NCBI GenBank assembly: GCA_038093975.1
Contig: JBBPTG010000110.1
Span: 1 to 64,000 of the forward strand
Origin: Chalciporus piperatus
Lineage: Eukaryota; Basidiomycota; Agaricomycetes; Boletales; Boletaceae
DNA: 64,000 nt
Direction of reading: 5' to 3'
Shown here one piece after another: positions 1 through 11,209 of this stretch (positions within the stretch are counted from its first letter, which is position 1; each line of letters starts with the position of its first letter). The translations under genes were made by a program, and so were the position numbers. Under the pieces are notes generated by a model that saw only the letters and a list, made by a program, of their open reading frames with translations, had not been told where the DNA came from and searched no databases.

Positions 1-1
1 T

Positions 2-2041
2 GTCGTAGCGGGCTTTGGGTGGTTCGCGTACGTTTGTATCACTTGTCTCCCACTAACACCCTCTGAAATTGTTAATAACAATCTATTTACAGCGATAGTG
101 TGTGGCCAGTGAGTGGAATATAAACCATGCCGCACGGTCCCGCATGATACCAATTTCTGCCAGCTCTTGAGTGGACTGATCCTGACGCCTGTGATATACG
201 AGTTCCATTTCAATGGGCCATTCCTTTCTTTGGCGTCGAACATTGGGCTCTTAGCTGGGGCCATGTTTTGGAGCCTCGGGTGCGACATTTGGGGTAGAAG
301 GTCTCCGTGACTATCTGTAACACATTCCGAAGATATTGACGAGCATCCGTCTGTTCTGCAGGTGGTCTTTCAACTTCACGCTTCTCATTGCAGGGGTTTT
401 TGGCTTAGCGGCTGGTGGCTCACCCGACTTTATTACCCTGGCTTCTTTGATTGCCGTCGTTGGCGTTGGAGCGGGTGGTATGTGTCCTCCGTGCTTGAAG
501 TGTGCCATCTTTTCAACTCCACTCTAGGTAATATGCCTGTAGATTCAGCTGTCTTTTTAGGTAGGTTCCATTTCCTTCCTCGGGGAATTTGTTGGCTTAT
601 CTTGCCATCAGATTTCGTTCCCGGGTCTCACCAATACCTCTTAACCATCCTCTCCATATGGTGGTCGCTCGGTCAACTGCTTTGCAGTCTCGTAAGTAGC
701 AAATTCCTTCCAAGCCCTCGTTACTGACGACGATTGAATCAGATTGCTTGGCCCCTGATTGGCAACTATTCTTGCTCCTCCGCCGAGCAATGCGAAAAGT
801 CAAACAATATGGGTTGGAGATACCTTCTTTTCGCTCTCGGAGGCCTTACCCTGTTTCTCTGGGGCCTCCGTTTCTTCGTCTTCACCCTCTTTGAGAGCCC
901 CAGATTCCTCTCTGGCATCGGCAAAGATGCAGAGGCAACCGATGTCATGCACCAGTTGGCACGATACAACGGAAAGACGACTACGCTCACGATCGAAGAA
1001 CTGGAAATGGTAGGACAGAAGGGGGATGCAAACCCATCGACTCGGCGTGACGTTCTCTCGAAAGACTCGAAGTATGATGCTAAACATATTAGGGCGCTGT
1101 TTGCGACCCCGAAGATGGCTTGGTCTACCAGCCTACTGATTGCGCTTTGGGGTATGTCAACGAGTGTCGATCCGGTATGGCCAGTATTTATGTCTTTCTC
1201 ATTGAAGGCATTATCGGTCTTGCATCAACGCTGTATAACAGCTTTTTGCCTTACTTGTGAGTGAAAGTCAGGTAGCATTTCGGTGTCTCTGACGCTTAGA
1301 ACAGATTGGCCAGTCGCGGCGCTGCCTTCGGAGACGGGTCCCTTTACACCACTTATCGTAACGTACATATCTCCTTCAACGGCTAAGGTCAGATCGGTGT
1401 GCTAACACCCTATTCAGCAAGTCATACTGAGCGTCATCGGCGTGCCTGCCGCCTTCCTCGCAGGATGGGCAGTCGAGCTCCCATACATAGGACGTAAAGG
1501 CACTCTCGCAATTGCCTCAGGCAAGTATCCCCTGCCTTGCAAGACTGACATTACTCAACGACCTCTCGCGAAATAAAGGGCTCACTGGCGCGTTTCTCTT
1601 CGCGAGCACCACCGCTCGGACCTCCAACGAGCTCTTGGGGTGGAACTGTGGATACGTTTTCTGTAGCAACGTGAGTTCTCATGAACGAGCTCCATCGCAC
1701 GACGGTGGACTGACAAGATGAGGGCGTGGGATAGACGACGTATGGCGTCTTATACGCTGTGTCACCCGAGATCTTCCCTGCCAAGGATCGTGGAACTGGG
1801 AATGGTTTGACAGCTATGGCGACTCGGGTGTTCGGGGTGATGGTGGGTTGCAAGTTTCCTTGGAGCGTGGAATCGTGGGCTTGACGATCATGATGATACC
1901 TTTGACCAGGCACCCGTCATCGCTCTTTATGCCAATATCACGACAGCGGTGCCTGTATACATCGCTGGGGGCATGATCATCTTTGCAGGTTTCTTGGCTC
2001 TGCTGTTGCCGTATGAACCTAGAGGTAAGGCATCCATCTAG
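2..2041 (+). CDS. MFS transporter, SV2/SVOP-like (5' end outside window)
   Basis: This is a major facilitator superfamily membrane transporter of the SV2/SVOP-like type common in fungi; the substrate cannot be read from the sequence. The window opens inside the first transmembrane region (AGFGWFAD, split by an intron at 28-92). The MFS motif A follows as GCDIWGRR near 290, then a segment around FNFTLLIAGVFGLAAG, the PVDSAVFL and VPGSHQYLL stretches, the loop FESPRFL, and the C-terminal YAVSPEIFPAKDRGTGNG. The protein ends LLPYEPRGKASI with a stop at 2039-2041. I could join every exon in frame across about ten short introns (for example 109-163 and near 476-528). One intron near 1520-1577 needs a GC-AG donor. 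The gene looks intact apart from the missing N-terminus. The next locus is a broken sugar transporter on the same strand. Confidence 0.88.
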
Positions 2042-2429
2042 ATGGTGTATAGGTATAGGTAACTCTACCTTGAATGATCGAATGAATAAAACGGTGGTCC
2101 GCCACGGTCTCGTCAACTGATGTAACTCTCGTACCGCATACTGGATAGCTGAAGATCTGAGTTTACTAGTTGGGTCTAAGTAAAAAGTGAAAGTTGATCA
2201 AGAACAAGATCGCGAATGCAGGTTAATCGCATTAGTAGACACTTGCAGTGGCGAGCTAACCTTCTTTGATGCCGTCCTTCTACTTCCAACTTAATTCCAG
2301 CGTTGACAATATTGTGAGCTTGAGTACATTCAACACCTCATTAAATACAACAAGCTGACTGTATGCTCAGGATTTCAAGCCGTGTTTGCCTTCCTCCTTT
2401 TTCTCCAAGACCCGGGCCGTACTTAAGTC

Positions 2430-3240
2430 CTGATTCACCTCGTTGGCTCGTAGTCCCTAGACCATCCCGAGGTGGTCAAGAAGCTTAAGGAAATAGAAAT
2501 ATCGCTCGAGCAGGAAAGCCCAGGAGGTAGAGCATTTCCGGTTGCTTCTTCTCCCTCGCTATCTCCAATATGGTTTTGCTATGTAGAACCTATCTAAGGT
2601 GGCCCATTAGGAAACCTTCGGAGAATGTGCCCATGTGCAGGCGTGAACATCATGCAACAGTTCACAGGGTGCGTTCTCCACGATCCAACCCGATTGAAGA
2701 GCAAACACGACAAAGTAAGTGAGATGTACAATTTCCTTCTCTGGTATGAATGGAAGCTCTAATTTCGCCCATGGTGCAAAGCTATCTGGCGCCCGTTGTG
2801 TATCAGAACACGATGTCCTTCAAGATTCTTAGTGGCTGCACAGCCGTTACATTCATGTTCGCATCCTTCATTCCTCAGTGGGTGAGCGCCGTACGATCAT
2901 AACGGGGTGATTATATCCTCAAATAGTCTTTAGACCGTCGATAGATATGGCAGGCGTATCTTGCTGATGATATCTTCCGCTGGCCATTCTCTCTGCTTCA
3001 TTTTAACTGCGGGATTGCTTTCGACAGGTAGTAAGTCTGCTGCTTACGGCGCGACTGCCATGGTCTTCCTCCTCCAAGTCTTTGTTGGAATAGGGTTCCT
3101 GCCCATAGTAAGATCTCTGCTTTCTCCTTTCAATCACCTCTTATCATGCTTATCTATACAGCCATGGTTGTACCCTGCGGAGGTAAGCTTTCGGCTTAGG
3201 ATCGTTTACTCAATCCTTCACGGCATTTTCACATAGATAT
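2430..3240 (+). pseudogene. Sugar transporter (MFS) pseudogene, N-terminal part
   Basis: This is the remnant of a proton-coupled sugar or lactose-permease type MFS transporter. Recognisable pieces in order are a DHPEVVKKLKEIE-like intracellular loop near 2460, GVNIMQQFTG near 2637, YLAPVVYQNTM near 2785, the family signature DRYGRRILLM near 2940-2965, a membrane segment with GFLPI near 3100, and PWLYPAE near 3165-3180. The N-terminal domain before 2430 cannot be found, and stops interrupt several joins. The exon after PWLYPAE would start at 3237. A Mutator-like element begins at 3241 and the coding sequence resumes at 10058. It was probably a neighbour-type paralogue of the upstream MFS gene in function but belongs to a different MFS family. 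Confidence 0.75.
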
Positions 3241-3290
3241 GAGTTCTGTGTCGCTTGTTACCACTCGGAGGTTTTCTCGGCTAACGATTT
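3241..3290 (+). repeat. Left terminal inverted repeat of the Mutator-like element
   Basis: This stretch matches the reverse complement of 10011-10057 over roughly 45 bases. The longest identical run is TGTGTCGCTTGTTACCACTC followed by GGAG, and the pairing continues with CTCGGCTAA versus ATCGGCTAA. Confidence 0.85.
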
Positions 3291-3483
3291 CCAGGTACCA
3301 GCATGGTCGTCTTAATTGTGTCCGAGGGACCTCAAACACCCGCGGTGACTAGGCGGCATTGTTTTTTTTTGTTTGGTTACTAACATTATTTTCTGTTTTT
3401 ATAACACCGCATCACTCTTGTTTCTCAACCACCACCATCCCCCATGCCCCCCCACGGGGTTTGGCTTATGCCTTCCCCTTCCT

Positions 3484-3640
3484 GCCGTGGTATCTGCTAT
3501 CGTCGTCGTCGTCACCACTACTTCGTCCACCACTACTTCGTCCCCGTCATCATCGCCATCACCGCACTTAGCCATCATCATCACCGCCATCTCCAGGCCT
3601 CGTCGTCGTCATTACCTCCAGCAGTCCTTGTTGGGACTTG
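3484..3640. repeat. Trinucleotide-rich tract (CGT/CAT/CAC)
   Basis: This is a degenerate trinucleotide microsatellite inside the left end of the Mutator-like element. It opens reading frames of 60-100 codons on both strands that look like low-complexity artefacts, not genes. Confidence 0.6.
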
Positions 3641-3878
3641 GCCGCCATCGTGCGTCCATCATCCCAGCGCATGTGACAACGCGCTGTACTTGCTAGAGTA
3701 AGTCGTGAGTGTTTGTGATTCGTGAATTTTGTCTATGTTGATTGTGTCTTCTGGTTTCTCGCAGGATGGTGTACTGTACGTCGTAATTGGCTTGTCGTTG
3801 TGTTTTCGAGTTGATTTGCGATTCCGCTTTCGTGCTTCGTGCTGACGCTGTTGAACTCGCACTGGACACTTGTCAGCT

Positions 3879-6800
3879 TCATTGTAATATGTAAGTTTCG
3901 GCCTTACCTGTGCGACTCACCGCGCGTGTGGCGCGGAATGTATGTGTTGACATTGCATCTCGAGGATTGATTCCATGTTGGGCATGAAGATCAATGCCAG
4001 ACATTGTTCGCATGTCGTATTGTTGTCCTCGCATGATACCGGCCAGAAGGGTAAGTCCAATACCATCTCTGTTTACATTGCGGTGTGCTTGCTCATTACC
4101 ATTGGTTGTCGAAGGTGAGGCCTTCCAGATGTATGCTGGTATAAGGCTATGGGGTTGGTAGAGAGCAGGGATCATGAACTTGGCGGTTTCTTTGTCTTTC
4201 AACCATGCTATGAGGTGATCAGTGCGTGTTTCTTTTGTAGTTAAAACTTTGTACCACCTACCTATGGCCTTTGGACCCCCGCTGCGAATGGTAGCTAATG
4301 TCTTGTTGAAGTTTGTATGTGGATCTGCTGATGAGATACTGTACATTGCCTCGATCACTGCTGGTTGAAGCTGATGCCTAAGGGGCTGGATATTGCGCTT
4401 GAAGTGAACAATGCAAACACGAAAAAAGCGCCGGAGATGATCATATGGATCAAGGTCTCGGATGGAACGACGAGGCTCAGATCTACATGGCCACCAGTTG
4501 TCCTTGCAAAGCTCTACACAAAATTTGCCAAGTCCTGTGACATATAAGTCTCGAGTAGGATGCCCAAGGAGAGAGGCCTACCTAATGCTTGCCCCCGATG
4601 TCCATCTGCGACGACCGACTCGATGCCAATGCCGTGGATGTGGAAAAAACGTACTGGAACGCCAGTGTCTTGTCTTGCAATTTCAAAAATCCGGCGGAAG
4701 AGGATCACGTGCGCGTCTGCGGATTGCGACGTCGTGAACGCGCGTGCTAAGACGACAGCTGTAGTGATATTAAAATGTCTTCGATCATTGAATGTAAACA
4801 AAACTTACATCTGCTGTGTGTGTTGTTCCAGCCTTCTATTTCGAATTCTTGCCATCCGTGGACTCGCTTGAACGACGTGTCAATCGAGATTCGTCTTGCC
4901 TGAAGCAGGAGTAATGACATTCGGGCCGTCATGCAGATGACGAGCCGGAACTTGTCTTCGCCAGGAATATCATGCTCTTCGACACACCGCAGATAGCGTT
5001 GTTCGAGCGGGAGGCTCTTGTGTTCACCCGCAAGTAACTGGGCACCTGGGTAAGGATTAAGGACCACAGAAAATGAAATATTGATAATCAAACTATACCT
5101 TGAAATCTCGTTCCATGTGGAAAGTTGAAGTTTCGAAGAAGATTAATTAGGCGGCGAAGGTGGTCGAGATTGCCGAGTGACGGGTGGAGATCATGAGGGG
5201 ATGGATCACGTTCATTGTTTATCCAGCCAAGAGCATGTCGAAGGCTGTGCACGAATCCGGAGTCGAGGGCGAGTTTTCGCGGGGTTGCATCAGCAAGCTT
5301 CCAATCGAGGCGTAACAACAGCGAATCAAGAGTGTCGTGTATTTGCGGAGGTGTCTTGATTGGAAGTGGAGGGGAATGGTTATGAGGGTTGGTGGACACA
5401 ATCAGAACTCGAGGGCAACTGCGAAGATCATGGGGGACATAAACATCATATGTCGTCGTGCACTTTCCCACGCCTTTCAATTTGACGAGGGAACCTTGAG
5501 ACAGCGTGTTGTCTGCAGCTCGATGCCAATTCGCTATAAACGAAATTAGAATTTTCAATAAACCAAATGACACTACTCACGACAGTTGTCCTTCTGTTCG
5601 CTCGGAGATGCAGCAAACGAGCAGGGAGCAAGAGGGCCAATCCCGAGTGAACGGGCATAGCTCTCAACTTGTAAATACCACGCGCTGTCATCTTGAAGCA
5701 GCGCGCGGAGGTACGGGATGTCGAATTCTTGCAAATTGCGGAGCAATAGATGGGCCTGCTCGGAGCCCGACGAGCAGTGGTTGGAGCATCTTGCGATGTG
5801 TTGTAAGCACGATGGATGAAAAAAAAAGCGGAGGGACTTACTGTATGTACGGCTGGTTGTAAGTGTCATACCTCAACTCGAGGTGACCACGACACGTTCG
5901 ACTCTTACGCTTACGGCCATTGGTTGACATCTTATCTACACTGTCTACAGGGTCTAGGACAATGTTCTCTTGTTCTATTGTATCACTCGAATCAGGGAAG
6001 TCATCCACAGATGAAAACGCACACCCCTTCTTGACGAGGGCACAAAAGAACCCGAGGGTCTTGTTAAATACCTCGACGTGCGCGTTGTCAATCGGCGCGT
6101 GAACAGTGATGCGTGATGCAGTGGCCTCGTGCGCGAGTGCCTGACGACTCGTGAATGAGTGTGTCATGGGCATAAATGGTCGGAATGAGCAATATCGTAG
6201 TCCCCTACCTGTTAAAGTGCATGTTAGCCTAAATAGTAAAGGAAAATCAATGTAAAAAGACTTACATGTGGTATGAAGCTTCGCACACTTGACAGGTTTA
6301 CCCGATGGGTCACGAAGCATCTTGCACTCAACCTCTTCCCGTCCACCATGTCCATCTCCCAGCGAATACTGGAAGTCGAACCGGGGATGATAGAAGGCAT
6401 CGGGATTGATGTTGAAGATGTGCGCCACTGCAATTGCGGGAGTGGCGCCCGTCTCTGGGTACTCAACAATCGCGTCGAGCGGATGCTCGATGACGCGATG
6501 AGCGATCGTCTCGCGTGTGACCTTGTTTAGGCCCCGACAGATCTCAGTCTCCGTGAATGGGCGCGATGGCAGGGGCTCATACTGTGAGGCGACGACAGCA
6601 GAGGCAGGTGAAGCTGTAGGAAATGGGGAGGGAGAGGGGGAGGGTGTAAATGACAGGGGAGAGGGAGTGAGTCCGAAGAGCGAGGGAGGCGGCGCAAACA
6701 CCTGAGGACCCACTTGTTCGAACGATGGGGCGGAGGGCAGGAACAAGGCATTAGAAGGCGGGAACCATGAGGTAGAGGGTGCGAATGGAGTGGTAGATGG

Positions 6801-7419
6801 CGTGAATGATGATGGAGCAGTAAATGGCGGAAACGACGAGGTAGAGGATACGAACGAAGCAGTAGACGAGGGCGTGAACGATGAGGTGGAGGGCGTGAAC
6901 GATGAGGTGGAGGGCGTGAACGATGAGGTGGAGGGCGTGAACGAGGCATTAGAAGGCGTGAACGACAAGGCAGAGAATGCGAACGGAGCCGTAGAGGGCG
7001 TAAACGATGAGGTAGAGGGCGGGAACGAGGTAGAGGGCGGGAACGAGGTAGAGGGCAGGAACGAAGCATCAGAAGGCAGAAATGACGAGGTAGAGGATGC
7101 GAACGGAGCAGTAGACGAGGGCGCGAACAAGGAATTAGATGGCGTGAACGAGGAATTAGATGGCGTGAACGAGGCATTAGAGAGCGGAAATGATGAACTA
7201 GAGGGTGCAAACGGAGTGGCAGAGGGCGTGAACGAAGCATTAGAAGGCGAGAACGACGAGGTAGAGGGTGCGAACGACGAGGGGAACAGCCCACTGGCAG
7301 GCGGCATGTCCGGAGCTACCTGTGCAGCGTAAAGAGCTGCGGAATACGAGGGATTAAGGTGAGTTCTCATCTGATAAGGAGAACAACTCTGCACTCACCG
7401 TCTTTATATACATCTTCAT
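3879..7419 (-). CDS. Putative MULE-type transposase with Ser/Pro/Thr-rich N-terminal repeats
   Basis: This multi-exon gene runs leftward. The start is either ATG at 7419 (spliced through an intron near 7371-7398) or ATG at 7370. The N-terminal 250 or so residues are low-complexity repeats of the FTPS/SSFTPST type. A Cys-rich segment follows near 6230-6450 (GDGHGGREEVECKML, then PVKC, LHTTC and CSF), which may be a zinc-binding DNA-recognition domain. Further exons near 5870-4520 contain the conserved ISIDTSFKRVHGWQEFEIE, which resembles the first catalytic-Asp region of MULE transposases. The last exon near 4360-3879 contains SPSTTNGNEQAHRNVNRDG, a conserved block I recall from agaricomycete genomes. 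The 9-bp target duplication supports the Mutator assignment. The exact catalytic triad and exon ends are inference. Overlapping open frames across introns suggest the gene may be intact. Confidence 0.65.
6710..7290 (-). repeat. Degenerate tandem repeat coding FTPS-type peptides
   Basis: Short direct repeats of about 21-33 bases encode Ser/Phe/Thr/Pro-rich units on the minus strand, for example SSFTPST. Three perfect 24-base copies lie near 6875-6950. They are in frame with the transposase N-terminus and probably form a disordered region. Confidence 0.7.
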
Positions 7420-8094
7420 TGCGGAGTGTTGAGCAATGAGATGGGGGGGTTGTTCTTGATGGTAGTGGTTTAAGGTCGACGTGCAAGCGTTCCTTATTTG
7501 GGTGTTAAGCATTGCCGACAAAGAATTACCACGCTTCAACCACGCTTCCTGTTCTTCACCTCCACCAGCCGCCAACCCAACCTCTGCTGCTCGTCGCCAA
7601 TCCAACCAAATCCGGCTTCAAGACCACCCTCTCACCCGACGATTCCCGTCACATCTCGTACGATGTCGTGCGCTCGCCGGAACTTGAAGTAGTCGCCGAA
7701 ATACTTCAAGGGTCATTTTTGGAAGGATTAGGTGGATGCTCATATCGGAGAAGAGCCTGTTTGAATGGTTTCTTGTACGTTAGTTCCGCCTCCCATCTAG
7801 CTGCCAAGAAATCCCACAAAATATCATCAGATAATGCCCAGAAAACATACCTTTTCGAGCAATAGCGCTCGTCACTCCCTGTGAATCCAGTAAGCGCCTC
7901 TCGTTCTCCTCACTTAATCACACCCGCTCAACGAGAACGCTGACGTTTGCAGACTTGGAGGTGACGTCGTTTCATAACGGCGACTCGATTTCAAGATTAT
8001 GTCGGATGGACCCTGGCTCAGGTATATAAGGTCTCGAATACGGTGAGTCGCTCATCCCGAACCCCACCATTAACTCTCACTGATTTTCTTTGCC
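7420..8094. promoter_or_regulatory. Divergent promoter region between the two MULE genes
   Basis: This interval of about 675 bases separates the leftward transposase from the rightward second gene. A TATA-like box, TATATAAG, lies at 8023-8030, about 65 bases before the ATG at 8095. No convincing gene was found inside, although 7481-7865 contains open frames without recognisable features. Confidence 0.4.
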
Positions 8095-9756
8095 ATGCCC
8101 GCTGCTCGTGCGCTCTCACCATTGCCCGCCCTCTCCATCAACCCCATCATCCCTGAAATCCCGCCCGTCGAAGCGGTCTTCCATCCTTGCGTTGTAGCGC
8201 AACGCACGACGACCGACATCGTAATCTACTCCCGCGACCTCGGCCGTCTTATCACGGTCGCATAGTAAGTTGGTTTAGCACTTCAAAACACAACGCTGAA
8301 TGGCAGTATAGCCCGATCGGCCCACTTGGTGTTCGAATTGTACCCGGCGGAGTCTTCAACTGGATGGAGCGGCGCGGACTCGTTTTCGAGTGTTTTTGTG
8401 GACTCGTGTCTGGCGAGCCGATCCCCGCTCGATTCGTTACAGAGTTCCTTTCGAAACACACGGTGGTGCGGTGCCACCATGTTGACAACCGATGTGGATT
8501 CTACCGTAAGTTTTTCCTTGCATCTCTCCGAGTGTCTACTCACCTTGTTCCAGTTGACTTGACGAAGATCTATGTCATGACAATGTTGGAATCTCCCTAC
8601 GAGCACATCCCCACTCTGTCCTGTGAGTATTTCATTCAGACATCATGTAGTACTTGCTGACATCTCGTTAGATGGTAACCCAGATATCTGTTATAGTATT
8701 TAAAAACTTTTCAAACTTTTGCCTACAACGGTATTCAAACTCTGGACTTTGTCTACAACTTAGGGGTCAAGCCGGATTCATCTTAATCTGCTCCGGTAGT
8801 CCCTGTAGCATTGCGTAAACTATTACATAATCAGGTCACGTGACAAAGGTCCAGACTTAGATGAGTCAGCAATGATGTCATGGCCTAGACCCTAATCCGT
8901 ACCTGGTACCTTTTCTTATCTATCGTCCCATTTACCTTATTTATCTTTTCCTTTATGATTTCCTTATTCGGCTGTTGGTCTGTGCGCACTTCTCAATAGT
9001 ATATAAGTAGCCCTGTACTTATCACAGACCCTAGTCTAATCCATTTGTTGCTTCACCGCAATTAAGTTTTAGTACTCAGCATACTCCTTCGCAAGGCCTA
9101 GTGTTGCCTTAAGTCCCCGCCGTGTTGTGACTCAGTCATAACAATATCATCCTCTTACTTTCGCGGTGGCGAGCGATGGTTGCCCGGGATGCAACATTGC
9201 TCCGACGCAGTGCACCGTACTTCGATGGGTACCTCGCCATCCATATCTCGATGTACCCCGGCATTCAGCAGCTCCGGAGTGGCCTGCTACAGCCGCTAAT
9301 ATTCAACTCACCCCAGCGCCGCCGTGCATCATATCATCCATATAATCGCCATCATGCAAGTAAGTCAACCAACTGATGATTCAATAGTAAACTAATTACA
9401 TGGAAGGTTTATCTCCAACTACCCGCACGACATTGATACAATCTACGCCCAGTCGGTCATCACGTCGCAGAATTTCAACTAGAGGCTTACCAGCAACTCC
9501 AAGAACCCCCACTCAGACTCCAAGAACTTCCACTCCTGCTGCTGGGAGCTCGACATCAATCGATCAAGTATCAGAGCCATTCAGCGCGCTCGAGGTGGAG
9601 GCTTTGACAGCAGCAAGAATGGGATTCGGGATAAGTGCAGACACTGCAAATGAACTGTTCAAGACGTGCGACCATTGCCAAATGCGATTCATGCGCAGTG
9701 CATTGCGTGTGCACATCAAGCAGGTACACGAAGACAATGCCGCCAACGAGGAGTAG
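8095..9756 (+). pseudogene. Second MULE gene with a C-terminal C2H2 zinc finger, split by a solo LTR
   Basis: The gene starts at ATG 8095 (MPAARALSPLP). It can be spliced through introns near 8264-8310, 8506-8567 and 8624-8671. After the solo LTR at 8689-9143 and one target-duplication copy are discounted, the frame continues without a break as YGNPDIILLLSRWRAM. A further intron near 9360-9405 leads to a Thr/Ser-rich region and a single C2H2 finger, CDHCQMRF and later RVHIKQVH (C-x2-C, then H-x4-H). The stop is at 9754-9756. I do not recognise the family. Its position suggests an accessory DNA-binding protein of the transposon. The LTR makes the present copy non-functional. Confidence 0.6.
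8689..9143 (+). mobile_element. Solo LTR, family 1 (same family as the gypsy element at 47648)
   Basis: This is a 455-bp LTR starting TGTTATAG and ending ATAACA, flanked by a perfect 5-bp duplication ATATC at 8684-8688 and 9144-9148. It is the same sequence family as the LTRs of the full-length gypsy element, in the opposite orientation. It contains a TATATAAG-like box (near 9000) and the bZIP-type sites TGAGTCA and TGATGTCA near 8860-8880. No internal sequence remains, so it arose by LTR-LTR recombination. Confidence 0.92.
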
Positions 9757-10010
9757 AGTCCGACGACGACGACGAGTAGAGTCCGACGACGATGACGAGT
9801 AGAGTCTGACGACGAGGAGTAGAGTCGGACGACAAGGAGTAGAGTCTGACGACAAGGGACAGCGATGGGGGGGATTGTTTTCAAGTGCGTCTATATATGG
9901 TGTGGAGTTAATGATTTTTTTATTTCTTTTGTTTATTTTTGTTTAGTGGTTTTGGGGTCTCCACTTATGTTAACTTTACGGTACTGCACGGGTTCTTGTT
10001 TCTTCTCTAG

Positions 10011-10057
10011 AAATTAGCCGATAATAACTCCGAGTGGTAACAAGCGACACAACACTG
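10011..10057 (-). repeat. Right terminal inverted repeat of the Mutator-like element
   Basis: This is the inverted partner of 3241-3290. The first six outer bases are less well conserved (GAGTTC versus CAGTGT), and the next 22 match exactly. The 9-bp target duplication follows immediately at 10058-10066. Confidence 0.85.
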
Positions 10058-10363
10058 CATAGATACCCACTACACGTAACTTATCAGAGCAAGGGGTTCC
10101 TCGATATCGTCGCTGTCCAATTGGATCAGCACGTTCATCATCGGTATCTCCGCCCTTTTGGTCTACAACGAACGGTTCAATGGGATCCTGACAAGGCTTT
10201 TTTTCCAGTACAGATTACATCCCCTGCTATCGCTAATATCGGTTGGCATGTATTCGTGACCTTCGCCATCTTTAACGCACTCTGGATACCCATTGTGTAT
10301 GCGTTCTTCCCGGAGACTCAGGGTTTAGAACTCGAGGACGTCGATCACATCATCGAAAAATGA
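10058..10363 (+). pseudogene. Sugar transporter pseudogene, C-terminal part
   Basis: This is the other half of the transporter broken at 3240. It reads IRARGSSISSLSNWISTF from about 10086, then an intron (about 10141-10208, ending in a T-rich acceptor), then VQITSPAIANIGW, a last membrane segment, and the diagnostic sugar-transporter tail FFPETQGLELEDVDHI with a stop at 10361-10363. Directly after the target duplication, five extra bases shift the frame between PTTR and IRARG. The gene would therefore be non-functional even without the 6.8 kb insertion. Confidence 0.78.
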
Positions 10364-11209
10364 GGGTTTACAGGTGGGGTTTGGACCAGCAAGGGTGGGC
10401 GGACTGTGCAGAGGCGAAGAACCTCGCACGACATGGAGACTCGTGAATATGATCCGAAGGTTGGCGTGTGATTGGGTTGCAACTCGGGTGAACACGACGG
10501 AGTCTCGGAAGATTTCTTTGGGTCGATTGGTTTGTTTCATGACATAACTTTTATCTTGTTTTTGCGTGAATGAGAATCTTGTTTTTAGAGCGGCGTTCGC
10601 CTTCGTTTTTGTGGGTTTCCGACGCCTGGGAGTTTGAAAGTTTTGGTCCTTTCCTCTTGGCAGATTCATGCTTCCAACTTTCTCGCCTCCGAACGAGTTG
10701 AGTTCGCTTGATGTCAAATTTTTGTCATTTTACTCATCGCCTGTCTCACAGTTGCCCGTACGGGCCACTCTGGTTCTGGCAATACTTACCTCGTTATCAA
10801 GTTGATAGCGGACATTACCCTTCACTCTGCCTTCGAAGCTCTAAGAGCTCTAACTCCCCTTCGAATTCCGATATTGACGCCACCATTCTTGCTATTGAAC
10901 GATGTACACAGTACATCCAAACCGGATTATTGCCTACTCCCGAGTCCCCGACTTATCGAACGTACGAAGGCATGCTGAATCCTCGTGTCTGCCGTTACGG
11001 TGGTGCTGGTACCATAATTTGCGGTATTGGCCGCTTGCTTACTCGGGTACGTAGTAGAAACGGCTCCACTACTCGGTTCATAAGGCCTAAGGATGCGGGG
11101 GGATGGTATCGTGACTGCTAGCACCCTCATCACACTGGCAGTGGGTGCACATCCTGCTCTAGATCTTCTTCTCTGGAGCTCATAATTTTCTTTTTTGGTT
11201 TCAGCTCAA
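10364..11209. other. Intergenic, no supported gene
   Basis: An open stretch at about 10708-11121 on the plus strand translates to an unrecognised peptide with no ATG-anchored exon model that I can defend. It could be the decayed 3' part of another gene. Confidence 0.3.

Larger units (their letters stand above)
3241..10057. mobile_element. Mutator-like DNA transposon (MULE), 6.8 kb, two divergent genes
   Basis: The element has imperfect terminal inverted repeats of about 45 bp at 3241-3290 and 10011-10057, which share the run TGTGTCGCTTGTTACCACTC. It is flanked by a 9-bp target duplication, CATAGATAT at 3232-3240 and CATAGATAC at 10058-10066 (8 of 9 identical). Nine-base duplications with long inverted repeats are the hallmark of the Mutator superfamily. 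Inside are a leftward transposase gene (3879-7419) and a rightward second gene (8095-9756), divergent around a shared promoter region. It sits in a sugar transporter, at an intron/exon boundary. A solo LTR (8689-9143) later inserted into the second gene. Confidence 0.85.

Noticed and set aside
6790..7332. Plus-strand open frame with EGVNDEVEGVNDE-type repeats
   Set aside because: This is the antisense shadow of the Ser/Pro/Thr repeats of the MULE transposase, whose minus-strand frame continues into conserved domains.
10708..11121. Protein-coding gene between the transporter remnant and the F-box gene
   Set aside because: It is a single unanchored open frame with no recognisable domain and no defensible splice model.
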